Part shown: in pieces, positions 46,991-57,867 of the stretch
Position numbering within the stretch: position 1 is the stretch's first letter
How the letters are laid out: every line of letters begins with the position of its first letter
Source of the DNA: Hirsutella rhossiliensis
Lineage: Eukaryota > Ascomycota > Sordariomycetes > Hypocreales > Ophiocordycipitaceae
Assembly: GCF_020360975.1 (NCBI RefSeq)
Contig: NW_025408682.1
Span: 434,001 to 498,000, forward strand
Reading direction: 5' to 3'
Length of the DNA stretch: 64,000 nucleotides
The notes under the pieces: model-generated
Database searches by the model: none
What the model saw: only the letters and a program-made list of their open reading frames with translations
What the model was told of the DNA's origin: nothing
Position numbers and translations under genes: made by a program

Positions 46991-47676
46991 TTACTCGGCA
47001 GTAAATGCCTCGTACTCCTTTGCATCCATGAGCTCGTCAAACTGCTCGGCGCCCTTTTCATCCACCTCGATTTTGGCGATCCAGCCACCGCCGTGGCTAT
47101 CGTCCTCGGCGACCGAGTTGATGGTTGAGGGCTTCTCCTCAAGCAACACGTTTGCCTGGCTAACCTTGCAGCGGATGGGCGAGTTGATGTCGCTGGCGCT
47201 CTTGACCGACTCGACGGCGCCGAGGCTGTCGCCCTGCTCGATCCAGCCGCCGGCCTCGGGCAGCTCGACGTAGACAACGTCACCGAGCTGCTCGGCGGCG
47301 TACTCGGATATGCCGACGATTCCCGTCTTGCGGTCGGCCGAGAGGTCGACCCATTCGTGGTCCTTCGTGTACTTGCGCGCCAGGCCTGCAGGCGAGAATG
47401 TGAGAGTCAGCGGTGAACGAACACGAGGCTATGATGGTGGCCGTTGCGACGGTGTCTTCGAGTATTGCCGACGGCCTCGAGACACGCCTGAATGGGACAG
47501 AGGAGAATGTAAGGGATGAGAATCGGGGAAAGCGCGAGCGTACCCATCCTCGTGGTCGAGAAGCTCCGGACGGGCAAACGGGTGGCAACGGGAGTGGCAC
47601 GGGGCGCAGCAGCAGCAGCCAGGCGGAAGACGGCGGGCGGGGCGCCGGTGCGCAGGCAGCGAGCAATCGAGGCCAT
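46991..47676 (-). CDS. GCV3: Glycine cleavage system H protein, mitochondrial
   Basis: Two exons (47676-47544 and 47385-46991) give 175 aa; the 158-nt intron has a GTACGC donor and an acceptor after CTGCAG. The H protein carries the lipoyl arm that shuttles the aminomethyl group between the P, T and L proteins of the glycine decarboxylase complex in the matrix. Exon 1 encodes an Arg/Ala-rich presequence ending RSFSTTRM. The mature part shows YTKDHEWVDL, GISEYAAEQLGDVVYVELP, and the lipoylation site ESVKSASD with Lys106, followed by NSPIRCKV and GGGWIAKIEV. Length and motif order match the family fully. Confidence 0.95.
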
Positions 47677-49148
47677 GGTAGCGGGATCCGAGAGACGGCG
47701 GTGTCAAGACGGGCGAGCTGTGCGAGGTTGGGCGGAGAGGAAGGAAAAAAACTGGTGATGTGCAAGTGGTGCGAGACGGACCTCGTCCCGCGCTGCGGCG
47801 TCGGTTGGGTGTGGATAAGATTAGGTACGAGAAATGGGGCGACAGCCTGCCGAGGCGGCTACTTACTTACCCCGTTCGGGTGCCGGCGACTTTTGGGAGG
47901 CTTAGCTTAGTCAGCCGTCGCCGGCCTCGGACCGCGCCTCCATCGAGAGAGGGAGCTCTTAGGGAAGTATCCGTAAAGGCGCGCCAATGCAGTCTGGTTG
48001 GCGGTGTTGAGCTCCATGCATCCCAACGTGCACGTTGGAGTAGTCGGCGTGGCTAAGAGTATTCTGGTCCAGGATATGCTCATGGTCTTGTCTGAGGTTG
48101 CCCAAGGTTTACTTCTACCGGCGGTTCGTGACAAGACGCCTCTCTTAATGAACCGAGGCCCTCTGTCTCTCGTTTCATGGCGAACAGCCTCGGTTCAGGT
48201 TCTCACCCTTCGACACTCAGCTTCTTGGCGCCATGAGGCTCGCGTCAGCTTCAGGGCCGTCGCGGCGAGTGCAGATTCAACAGCGTGCCTGGAGTCAGTG
48301 CCGAGGCGAGGTTTGTCCACAGCGGCTCCAATCAATTGCGACATGCGATTGCCCGAGCGGCACGGGCTTCGTCTGCCAATTGCAGACAATCTGCAACGTC
48401 GCCAGGCGCATCGGACGAACTGAGGACCATTTGCAACGGCGAATTGGGCCCACAGTCAGCCGTAACCGTGGCAGCTGAGAAAGTGAAACAGCGTCCTCAC
48501 GTGCCTTGGGCGCGGCTCGCTGGAAGTTCCGGCCCCCGCCTGGGGATGAGGTAACGAGGGCTCGGTACCTGGACCGCATGCCCACAGCTGAGGGTACCAG
48601 GGTCCGACGAAAAGATACTCGAGAGCAGGTTCTTCTGGATCACGGAGCACACTCCATCGCCGATTCCGTTTGCTTTATCGTACCTCGCCCACCATCTTCA
48701 CGGCAAAAAGGTACACGCTCCTTGGCTTCGTCAGCTATCCCAGCAGCTGCGTGGTACCTCGCTGCATGTACCCGTCTCCCAGCTCCCGTAGCCCCCTTTG
48801 CTCTCGCTCTCTCAGCCCGGCTTCACTTCATTCCACCTTGTTGGCTGGACTCGACCTCGCCTCGTCCCATATCCCCATCCAGCCAGCATTGCTTTCATCT
48901 TGGCTTCTCGCCGCCCTCCGACTTGGACTCGCCATCAGCCCGGCGCGCGTCTCCCCTCTTCCATCGTCCCTCGGCCTCGGTGGGGCTTTTGATCAGCGTG
49001 CACTCTTCCGCCGCTGCCCGCTGCTCAAGGTATCAACGACGCTGCTCTTCTCGATGCATCCGTCCGCCAGCTGAAGCCTTATCTGGCCCTCGCCTTTCCC
49101 CTCCCCTCTATTGATCCAGGCCAGGCACGTTTGTCGTGCTCCTCCGCC
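47677..49148. other. Divergent intergenic region GCV3 / SPG1-TEM1
   Basis: About 1.5 kb containing both promoters. The last 500 bp (about 48640-49148) are C/T-rich and probably form the transcribed leader of the GTPase gene. No other gene is supported. Confidence 0.5.
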
Positions 49149-50249
49149 ATGGATCCACCCACCGAGCCAGCGGCAACACCCGACCAACTCGACGACGGTG
49201 TCGAAAACATGGAGATGGATCAGCAGCAGCAACCGCCCGACAAACAAGCCCTCCCGCCGCCACATTCGTTGCACGACAGCCTCGACGATACCCTCGGCGG
49301 CATCGAGGGCTCCCCGCATGTGGCCTCGAGCAGCAACGGCTATCACCACGGCCAGCCTCAGCCCCTCGACCCGGCCGCGCCAAACAGCCCCCGCTATGAT
49401 GACGACCACGCCAGCCGCCACACGCCGCCCGTCTCTGGCGCCCACTCCATCTCGAGGCCCGGCAGCCAAATGTCGAACCCCTCGAGCTCAAACCCCTTTC
49501 ACCAGGCCCACGGCAGCGACCAAGGCGGCCAGGCCTCGAGCGAACCCCCCAACGGCCGCAACCACGTCGTCATAAAGGTCGGCATGGTGGGCGATGCCCA
49601 GATCGGCAAGACTTCTCTCATGGTCAAGTACGTCGAGGGCAGCTGGGACGAGGACTACATCCAGACGCTGGGCGTCAACTTTATGGAAAAGACGATATCC
49701 ATCCGCAACACGGAAATTACCTTTTCCATCTGGGACCTGGGCGGCCAGCGCGAGTTTGTCAACATGCTGCCCCTGGTCTGCAACGACGCCGTCGCCATCC
49801 TCTTCATGTTTGACTTGACGCGGAAGAGCACCCTCAACAGCATCAAGGAGTGGTACCGCCAGGGCCGAGGCTTCAACAAGACGGCCATTCCCATCCTCGT
49901 CGGCACAAAGTACGACCACTTTGTCAACTTTCCCATCCAGGACCAGGAGGAGATTTCAAACCAGGTAGGCCAGCCAATGACGTGGGCAGAAAAGAGCTAT
50001 GCTGACAAACCTAGGCGAGACGGTTCGCCAAGGCCATGAGGGCGTCTCTGATCTTCTCGAGCACTAGCCATAGCATCAATGTGCAAAAGGTCGTCTCAAG
50101 TCGAGTGGACGTCACCGCGTTGTATTCAGGCACTAACAAGACCAGTGCAGATCTTCAAGATTGTCCTATCGAAAGCGTTTGATCTCAAGTGCACGATACC
50201 CGAGATCGAAAACGTCGGCGAGCCGCTGCTGCTGTACCAAAACGTCTGA
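49149..50249 (+). CDS. Septum-promoting Ras-like GTPase (Spg1/Tem1 type)
   Basis: Three exons (49149-49964, 50015-50089, 50151-50249) give 329 aa. Intron 2 has a weak GTCGTC donor but a good CTAAC branch site. The first 138 residues are Gln/Ser/Pro/His-rich and disordered, longer than in yeast homologues. The GTPase domain has P-loop GDAQIGKTS (148-156), the switch-II box WDLGGQREF (around 195-203) and TKYD (253-256) in place of NKxD, features typical of Spg1/Tem1. It ends FKIVLSKAFDLKCTIPEIENVGEPLLLYQ. In yeasts this GTPase sits at spindle poles atop the septation initiation/mitotic exit cascade and is controlled by a Byr4-Cdc16 type GAP; in filamentous fungi it promotes septation. Confidence 0.93.
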
Positions 50250-52908
50250 CCAAGTCGCCGGTCTTCTATTTTCGAAGGCTGGCTACGGTGACTGCTCGCC
50301 ATCTGGCCGACCCTCGGGCATATGGCTGGAGACTGGAGAGAGGGCGCTGCACAATCACTCGACTGCGAGCTCCAGAAAACGGGCCGGATCTGACTAGGGC
50401 GTCGGCATCTCGCCGGCAGACATGACGGCGCCGGGGCGTGGCCGGCGAGGGTTCTGGTTTAGCATCTATCACGTGCACGATGCCATGTTGAAGCTCTTTG
50501 TAACCCTACCGATGACGCACATTTGGGTTTTCCTTTGTTACTTACCACACCGCGCATGGCCCAACTTGCCCCTCCTTCAAGTTGGTCGCGGTTACCGGCA
50601 CCTGGGCATGTTATGCTAATAGAGGAATACGGCGGGAGACTGGACGGCTGCCAGCAGCGGGACGACTGGGATGATGACGTCGGGAGCCCTTGGCGGCAAC
50701 CGATTGTGGCTTGCGGGACGGAAGATGGAGCTGCCTGGCACGGGGCGGGGAGCAGCGCCCGTTGTTTGGATCAGGGCGGTGGTCCGGAGGGAAGCTCTGC
50801 CTGTCAAGAGAAAGCCTTGTGATGAGAGGTGGTGAAGATGATTGGAGGGCAACGGTTGCGCGAGGACGCGGGAGACGCGGGAGGCGTGGTCTACGGACAG
50901 CCTCGCAACGGGGAAGAATCAGCGGTGTCGGCGAGACTTGGCGTTGGCCGCGCACCTGGCCACGCTCGTGTCTGTAGCAAAAGCACGGAAGAAGAAGACT
51001 GTTGTCACGGTTGGGTGCTGGGTGACGGAGGCCACGAGTGACGTGGGGAGCCGAGATTGCAGACGTGGGAGATGCTCAACCAGGCTCGGCGTAGGACGCT
51101 GTTTCCGTCTCGCTTGTTCACGGTGATGGGTGACGCAAAAGAGCCACGACGGCGGAACCGGAACCGGCCCCTCCTCTCCGTCGACGCTCCGAGTCTGTCT
51201 TGTCGTACTCCGCACCATGTCCTCCATCTGACACAACCCCGTCACGGCCACAGACCAGGCATGTACACAGAGACATGCGTGCCTCGGCACCTTGTTAGCC
51301 AGGCCAGGCAGGCATGGGTACTGGCACACATTGCATACGTCAATGCACAACCCTGCCTCCCTTGTTGCGCGCGCCCTAGGCTGGCGCCCCTCCCGCCGCG
51401 CTCAGGGGAGAGAGGCAGTGGTGGGCATGCCGAGACCCGGAGGGCCGAGGGGCGCGGCCGGGGAAAAGAAAGCAAACGAGACGAAAGGAAACGAAGCAGT
51501 CGGTCACGGTGCTCTGTGGATTGGGGAGGGCGGAGGATGAGGGAGTGAGAGTTGAGAGTGAGATTGAGTTCTTGGCTTCAGTGCCCGGTGAGAGAGGGCG
51601 ACGCCGTGGAGCTGCTGTCCGGGGACGGACATGCCATTAATAGACGCCGCATTCGCATTGACCCGTCCGTCGCCGACGCCGATCCATAATCGCATATACG
51701 TACAGTACGTACACACGTCCCCTCGGGGCATCATGGCAAGGACACACGGCACATGTGCATGCACAAATCCGATCCCACCGAGACACGTGCATACAGTGCA
51801 GACGCGAGCGAGCATGCACAGTCCCACACAAGGCACGACGGGTGGAGCAGATAACCGTTCTGTCGCACAAGGCAAGTCGCAAAGTGCACTTCATCCCGAC
51901 CCGCCTATCCCTTAGGTGGTACTACGGAGTACGTACTAGTGACTACAAAGTACAGTACATCAAGCACCTGATAACGCCCGTAGTATGTATCCGTACAGCA
52001 GGTCTGTAGGTACTACCCACCACCAGGCAGCACTTCAACATGTTTCTCTCTCCCTGCCACGCCTGCACAAGCCTTTCCCCCTTTCTCCCCAAGGCGTATT
52101 CGTATCGCCCAAGGACTGCCGGGCAGGTCAATCAATGGTCAATCGATGGATATATGCGACACGGTATATGACAAATGTGCCGTTTCGCCACCGAGTCCAT
52201 AGACAATGCGTCTGTTTTCCCCGTCCAATAGCTAGATTGCATCCGTTGGCCGCGCCATGCAAGAAACAGGCGGCGCGCGTCGTGTGGCGCGCTCAGCCTC
52301 CCCGCCGGCCCTTGCCACGCCCACGAGAGTTTATGAACAAAGAAAAGGAAAAAAACACCCTCTCAACATAATCCATGGGCCGCGCTTACGCAGGAACCGC
52401 ACGCCCTCGGCCCAATCAGATGCTGGCCGACAGCCCAGGCTCACCGGCGGCACGACAGCCATCTCGACGGCGATAAGCCGTGCAGGTCAAAACCACAAAC
52501 GGTGTAGCATCCATTGTCCATCGGTGCCCGCTATGTAACTATATGCCTGTCCCGATACAAGTATTAGCTCTCCCACCGTAGATGGACGCCTTCTCGAGGC
52601 CTGTCCGTGCTCTCCAGCTCTTGACCCTGGCCCCAGAGCGAATGCGCCGGCTGTGTCTGTCTCTCAAACTGTTCAAGGTCCCCCTCGCAATCAAAACTCC
52701 GTAAACGCCAGGCTGTGCTGTCTTTGCGAATCCTCGGCTGCCCCGTCTGGTCCACCGACTGGCCAGCGTCGAGCCCCAGAGGTGTATATACAACGATCCA
52801 TCTGCCTGTCGCCGAGGCACAGGCGGCCGGCCTGTGCGCATGCGCAGTTCCAGACGCCCAAAACAGAGCACCCACAAGGTAGAGACGGTCGTGTGTGGTC
52901 GGGGGCGC
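50250..52908. other. Intergenic, no gene recognised
   Basis: About 2.7 kb, GC-rich at first. ORFs overlap in both strands without domains. TACGGAGTA-type words and repeated GTAC words lie near 51,690-52,010. Confidence 0.5.
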
Positions 52909-53391
52909 TCATGAGTTGTTCTTGCCCCAGATGGGAGCCCCGAGAGGCTTGCTGACGCCAAAGCCGACGCCGACGGCCACTCCCACGACGAGCACGACAA
53001 TGAGTATCTTGACGGCGATTCGCGTGCGGCGGTCGAGGCGCGCCAGGCAGGCACAGCTGCGTTGCCTCTTGGCCGCCTTGGCCCGCTGCTTCCAGTGGTC
53101 CTTGCCCGGCCAGACCTGGCAGTCGTTCCTCCTAGTCAAGACGATGCTGGAGCGCGGGCACTTGTCCGTCGAGCCGTTGGTCATCATGGCCTCGACATCC
53201 GTGTCAAAGGGGTTGGCGCTCCGCTCGGATCGAGGCGACGTGTGCCCGCTGGGGCATGGCGACCTGTCAAAGGGGCTGGGGCACGACCCGAGCGTGGTCG
53301 CGAGCGTCGCCTTTTCCATTGTCGCAATCGTCGTGTCGATGTGAATGCCGGCCGTCAGAGGCGGCTGGTCTTTGGTGGTGGGCGACGCCAT
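52909..53391 (-). CDS. Predicted single-pass membrane protein, unknown function
   Basis: A single exon of 160 aa from ATG 53391. The first 85 residues are Ser/Thr/Pro-rich and polar, followed by a basic and Cys-containing stretch (KRQRSCACLARLDRRTR), one strong hydrophobic helix (VKILIVVLVVGVAVGVGFGV, about 128-147) and a short tail KPLGAPIWGKNNS. The arrangement predicts a cytosolic N-terminal domain (positive-inside rule) and a tiny exposed C-terminus. The membrane segment plus PLGAPIWG tail resembles uncharacterised proteins I have seen in other Sordariomycetes, but no function is known. Codon use is strongly C/G-ending, supporting a real gene. Confidence 0.72.
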   Translation of the reverse strand: MASPTTKDQPPLTAGIHIDTTIATMEKATLATTLGSCPSPFDRSPCPSGHTSPRSERSANPFDTDVEAMMTNGSTDKCPRSSIVLTRRNDCQVWPGKDHWKQRAKAAKRQRSCACLARLDRRTRIAVKILIVVLVVGVAVGVGFGVSKPLGAPIWGKNNS

Positions 53392-56300
53392 GGCTGCGGC
53401 GGCGCGAAGTTGTTGCTGGTCGTCGGCAATGTCGAGCTTTCGACGGTCTGCGAGAGAGGCGAGCGACCTGATGGTTGTATGTCAAGCAACGATGAGATGG
53501 GGAACTCCCTACAGTCAGGACGAGGTGTCAGCGGGCAAGGTGGCTGGCATTCAAGGCCGAGGAGGCGAAATGGGGAGGAATGCAAAGCAACAGGTGGGTT
53601 TCAGTGCCAAGACAGGCAGTGTTGGCTCCTGCACACGCAAGCCAGTTGAAACATGTGAGTTACGTAGGCTCTGACTGACTGACCTCGGGGGGCGATGCTG
53701 CTACCAGTTCAAGGGCAGCGGACCAGCGGCGACTTTTCCCAACCAGACGGGCTTCCGGAACCGTGTGTAGAGTCGTGGTTGAGAGTCGGCCGTGGGCGCG
53801 CGGATCAAAGGAGGTCAGAGTTAGGGAGCTTGGCGTTGGACCCCTTTGGATAGCCCCGACTGCGGCGCTTGTAGGAGGAATCAGCGAATCGGCATTGCTC
53901 GCTCCCTGGGGCCGATTCGAGTGTGCAGAAACGACGACGATGGATGATGCGAGGGTTGAAGAGGCCAAAAGGAAGCTCTTGATGTTGGTGAGGCTTGGCG
54001 AAACGGAGTGAAGGAAGGGGAGGCCCAAGGCTAAAGATGAAGAATCTTCAGATGGACTTTGCCGACGAGCTGGATGCGAAAGGGAGACAGGGGAGAGGGG
54101 ACAAAAGGGAGAGAGAGGCGCGGTACGGGAAGTTGGAGGAGATTCAGTGGAGGAGAGAGCAGGGGGCGAGGGAAGAAGGCAAGCTGTGACAATGCGACAA
54201 GAGGGGAATTGTGAGATCCATTTTTGCCAATGGACGAGAGTGGCTGCTGGCCGCTGGCTGCCGGTCACTGCGGCCAATAGTCCATCAGGTACCCATGTAC
54301 AGTACAAGCCACAGCTCAGACGCTTGGGCCAGGGACGGACAGCTGGAGCGCTAAAACACACACAAAAAGCGGCGTGGTGGGATCCGTTAGCGAGGCAGCG
54401 GGCGTGCCGACGCGGCCACTAAGATGGCCTAACAGGCTAGCACCGCATCAGGCCATGGGTTCCTGGTGCCAAGCCCAGGGCCAAAACAGGGCAGGGGTCT
54501 AGAACAAACATTCGAGGCGCATGGCGCCCAGGCCGGGGGGTTTATTACCTTTACTCTGCTCCGTACCTGCAGTGCCTTAGGTAGGTACAGTACCTACCTA
54601 CCTTACAGTACTCCGTACTCTGCCTTGAGTACTCTGCCGAGACGGAGCCCCTTTTGGGCGTGCCGGAGATTGTTTGTGCGTGGATGCCCCATGTCCATCC
54701 ATCCCCATCCATTCCATGCTCAAACCCTGCGCTGCGCACAAAATGCCGGCAGCATAAACAGCATAAACAGCATAAACAGCATAAACAGCAGGGCCGCGTG
54801 CATTGACACGGGTGACGATGGAAACGTCATGGTCCACCAGCCTTGTGCCCTAGCTTGCCACTTGCGCCCATCGCAGCTGTACCCGTACTGTAGACAAAGA
54901 CGCTGCTTTGTACAGAGTCTTTAGACGGACAGACCCGAGGCGGACATGCGGACACTCACTGCATGCAGACTCAGACTCGTTCAGGGCACCTTGTGCAGCG
55001 GAGCATTCCGTCGAGGCGGAGGCATCCATGTCTGTACCGCACTGTGCTTGTCTGTACTCCGTACGGGGCCAGGAAACAGGCTCATCATGCCCCTTCAAGC
55101 ATGTACTGCATGTACTGTACATACATGTACGTTTTGATTCAGTCGCATCCAAACAAAAAGACCCCAGGTTTTGTACTCCGTACAGTACGTACCTACCTAT
55201 CCTTGTCATTGCGTCACGCCCCTCGTCCATTTGACACTCGGCCCGTCCGACAGTCACTAGAATTGACTCCATCACCACCATGCAAACCTGTGTGGATGGG
55301 CGAAATTCCACACAACCGTGGCGGCGGATGGCTGCGCTGCCGTCAATGCTGCTCGCCACTGCAGCTCGTCACTGCTGCTCGACTCGGGCCCGGCTTTTCA
55401 CTCGAGTCTGTCTTCCTGGAGAACGGCATCGCTTGGCCTACCACAGCCGAGACGGGAGCTCGCGTTTTGAGCCTTGACTGCACAGCGGCTAGTTGCCTGT
55501 CTCTTTAGGTCTAGACGTGCATGCTGGCGCATACACGTGCGCAATGCAGCGGCTGAAGCCTTCCAACCTGCCATGCAAGGCTCTGCACAGCAGCAAGCCG
55601 TTGTTGCTCTCGGCCAGCCCATAAGCGGGGGTCAGTGGGGGGGCCAGTAGGGGGTCAGTAGCAGCAGGCAGCCAGCCGAATGGTCGGTCTGCACCGACGA
55701 GCAACTCCAACGACCTCCAACGACAATGTCGCCCGCCCGAGGTCAAAGCAGCCGCAAGTCGGGCATCGCGACTCGGCACCGTATGCGGGAGGCTTCCGCC
55801 TTTGGGCGCCGTGTCGCTCCAGCGAGCTGCCCCGTCGAGGCAAGGAGCCCCGGCACCAATCATCCTCTCTCCGGCCTGATGGCTTCCTCCTTTGCCCACA
55901 GGCTCGGCCCAGTCCCGGGAGCCAAGAAAGGCCTCGAGGCTGCATCTCCTTCCATGGCCAGAATGCACTCCCAAAGGCCCCGTCCAAGCTGGAAAGAGCC
56001 GCCTCCTCAGCGGAGTCTCCCAAGCCTTCCTTCCCCCTCGACCTCGGCCGCCATCCAGCCATCTCTGTCTGCTTCTCAACGTCCGTCTTCCCTCTCTTCT
56101 CCTCCTCCGTTCGCCCAGGCCTTCTTCTTGCTCGCAACCCGTCCCACGTCTCTCTCGCCGCGCTGGCTCTCGCTCTCTCGTCTTGTCTCTCTCTGCATCT
56201 TCTAGGCCAAACATCTTCTGCTTCTGCATCCTTTTACTCGCCGCTGGCCTCGTCTACGGCCCACGCTCATTCCCGCCACGCTGTTCCTTGTTGCTCACGA

Positions 56301-56414
56301 CGCACCCAACTGTTGCTTGCCTGCGACAGCGAAACCATCGGCCTTCTCCGCCGCCTGCTTGCCACTGATTGAGGGGGCCCTTGTCTGACCCTGGGTCAGT
56401 CCGTCCGGTCGAGT
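53392..56414. other. Intergenic with minisatellite and pyrimidine-rich leader
   Basis: Three kb between divergent genes. A 9-bp minisatellite and several TACTCCGTA words occur at 54,550-55,200. From about 55,900 to 56,390 the plus strand is C/T-rich and is probably leader of the PLAC8 gene; long open frames on both strands there look like composition artefacts. Confidence 0.5.
54751..54790 (+). repeat. 9-bp minisatellite
   Basis: About four and a half head-to-tail copies of AGCATAAAC without mismatches. Confidence 0.9.
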
Positions 56415-57210
56415 ATGGCTCACCAGGTTCACCCTCACTGGACACAGGACCCTCGGTTCAGCCATCTGCGGAACCCTCCTGCTTGGTATCACCGCCGCAC
56501 CACGCCCCTTTACACCCCCACTCCTGCCGCCAGGATGGAGAAGCAGACTGCCGAGGAGCGCAAGAGGCAGTGGCAGTGGCAGGCTGCCAACGGCGCCCGC
56601 GACACCTTCAACAAGTCTTGCCTCGAGGCCACGTGCTGGCCTTGCGGCGCCTACTCCCGCACCTCTTCTCGCCTCCGCTCCGCCCTCTCGGGTCAGGACG
56701 CGGAGAGAATCCCCGACCAGGGCTTCTGCAATCCCGAGTGTACCCAGTTTGCCATTTGCCTGCCCTGTACGCCCCCTTTTCCGCTCTGCCCGCCAGCACC
56801 CGCGCTGACAAGCACATACAGTCTACGGCTGTTTTCTTGCCCGCCTCCAAACGACAGTCCGCTCCTTCTACGCCATTGATGGTGGCGATGTCTCTGACTG
56901 GTACGACGGTTGCTGCTGTCCGTGCCTGACCCTGGTGCGCGACGAGCAAGAGATTCTCTTGCGAGAGAAGCAGCACTCCCGCCTCAAGGAATTGCACGAC
57001 CCCGGCTCCTCGGTCCGGAGCCAGTACCAGCCGCAGGCACCCATGTCTTGGGGCGGTTCGGGATACCGGTCCTCGCCGCTCTCGGGTCGGCAAGACCAGG
57101 GTCTCAAGGGCCGCAAAGTCGCCGCTCCAGGCACCAAGGACAAGGCCGAGCCACCCGCCTCGCAGACGGGCCGAGTTGTCCCTCTCGTCCAGTGTCTAGA
57201 TCAGAACTAG
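56415..57210 (+). CDS. PLAC8-family cysteine-rich protein
   Basis: Two exons (56415-56766, 56822-57210) give 246 aa; the 55-nt intron has a GTACGC donor and CTGAC branch site. The PLAC8 pattern is visible as CLEATCWPCGAYSRTSSRL (around residues 75-93), then FCNPECTQFAICLPFYGCFLA and DWYDGCCCPCLTLVRDEQEI. Fungal and plant relatives are membrane-associated and linked to cell size, cadmium tolerance or calcium flux; no precise role can be assigned. The frame stops at TAG 57208-57210 but stays open without interruption for 218 more codons (next entry). CAG to TAG is a CpA-to-TpA change, so the stop may be a mutation; an intron ending at this AG is another possibility. Confidence 0.85.
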
Positions 57211-57867
57211 TACCTGGTCCCTGCCGACCACAAGGACAACAAAGCAAGCGCTGCCAGCCTGCAGAGCAGGGTGGATGAAGCCAGCCCGCAGAAGCCCGTG
57301 CCCATCGCCGCGGCACTTGTTGGGCGACACTCGCTCACGCACGACCAGCTCGTCGCCCTCAGCCTCCCAGACATGGCCCACGACCTCAGGCCGCTTCCTC
57401 TAACCCAGAAAGAGCCCAAGCCAGGCAAGCACGTGCTGGAGCGTGATGCGCTCGCCCCCACCGGCACATCTGGACTGGCTGTGCACCACCTGGACAGCGA
57501 CCCCGCGGCGGCGCAACAACCGCCCGCCTCCCAGCACAAACTGACTGACGATCAGGCCGTCAAGGCGGACACCGCGAGCCATTCTCATGCACTCAAGAAT
57601 GACGCGGCGTTCGCGACCAAGGAAGCTGGACGGGAACACCCTCTCGAGACGGACCCGGCAGTCAGCACGCCTGGACGCGAAGACCCGCACGTCCTCGAGG
57701 ACGACGCCACCACGGCTGCTGCCAGCAGCGGCAGTGCCGGCCATGGGCTCGACCACGATGTCAAGGAGGATTTGGCCAGCCCGGACACAAAGCATGGCCT
57801 GCGATCGGACAAGGAGGTGAAGACGAAACTGCCCTTGAGGAAGCCGCAGGCGTCGGGGGGCCAGTGA
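57211..57867 (+). other. In-frame continuation of the PLAC8 ORF after TAG; repeat-bearing
   Basis: Directly after the TAG the same frame continues for 218 codons to TGA 57865-57867. From residue 30 on it carries a degenerate H-x-L-x-x-D repeat: HSLTHD, HVLERD, HHLDSD, HKLTDD, HALKND, HPLETD, HVLEDD, HGLDHD and HGLRSD, spaced 10-35 residues. The sequence is charged, Pro/Ala-rich and probably disordered. Persistence of a repeat pattern in this frame, with coding-like codon use, argues it is or recently was translated as the C-terminus of the PLAC8 protein. It lacks an obvious start of its own. Confidence 0.6.

Noticed and set aside
53660..54361. 233-codon minus-strand frame
   Set aside because: Serine/proline-rich translation of a skewed leader, no domain, and competing frames are equally open.
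54751..54790. CRISPR-like repeat
   Set aside because: Head-to-tail 9-bp minisatellite without spacers, in a eukaryotic genome.
55489..56229. 246-codon minus-strand frame
   Set aside because: It is the antisense of the C/T-rich PLAC8 leader; the Arg/Gly/Glu-rich product reflects composition and has no domain.
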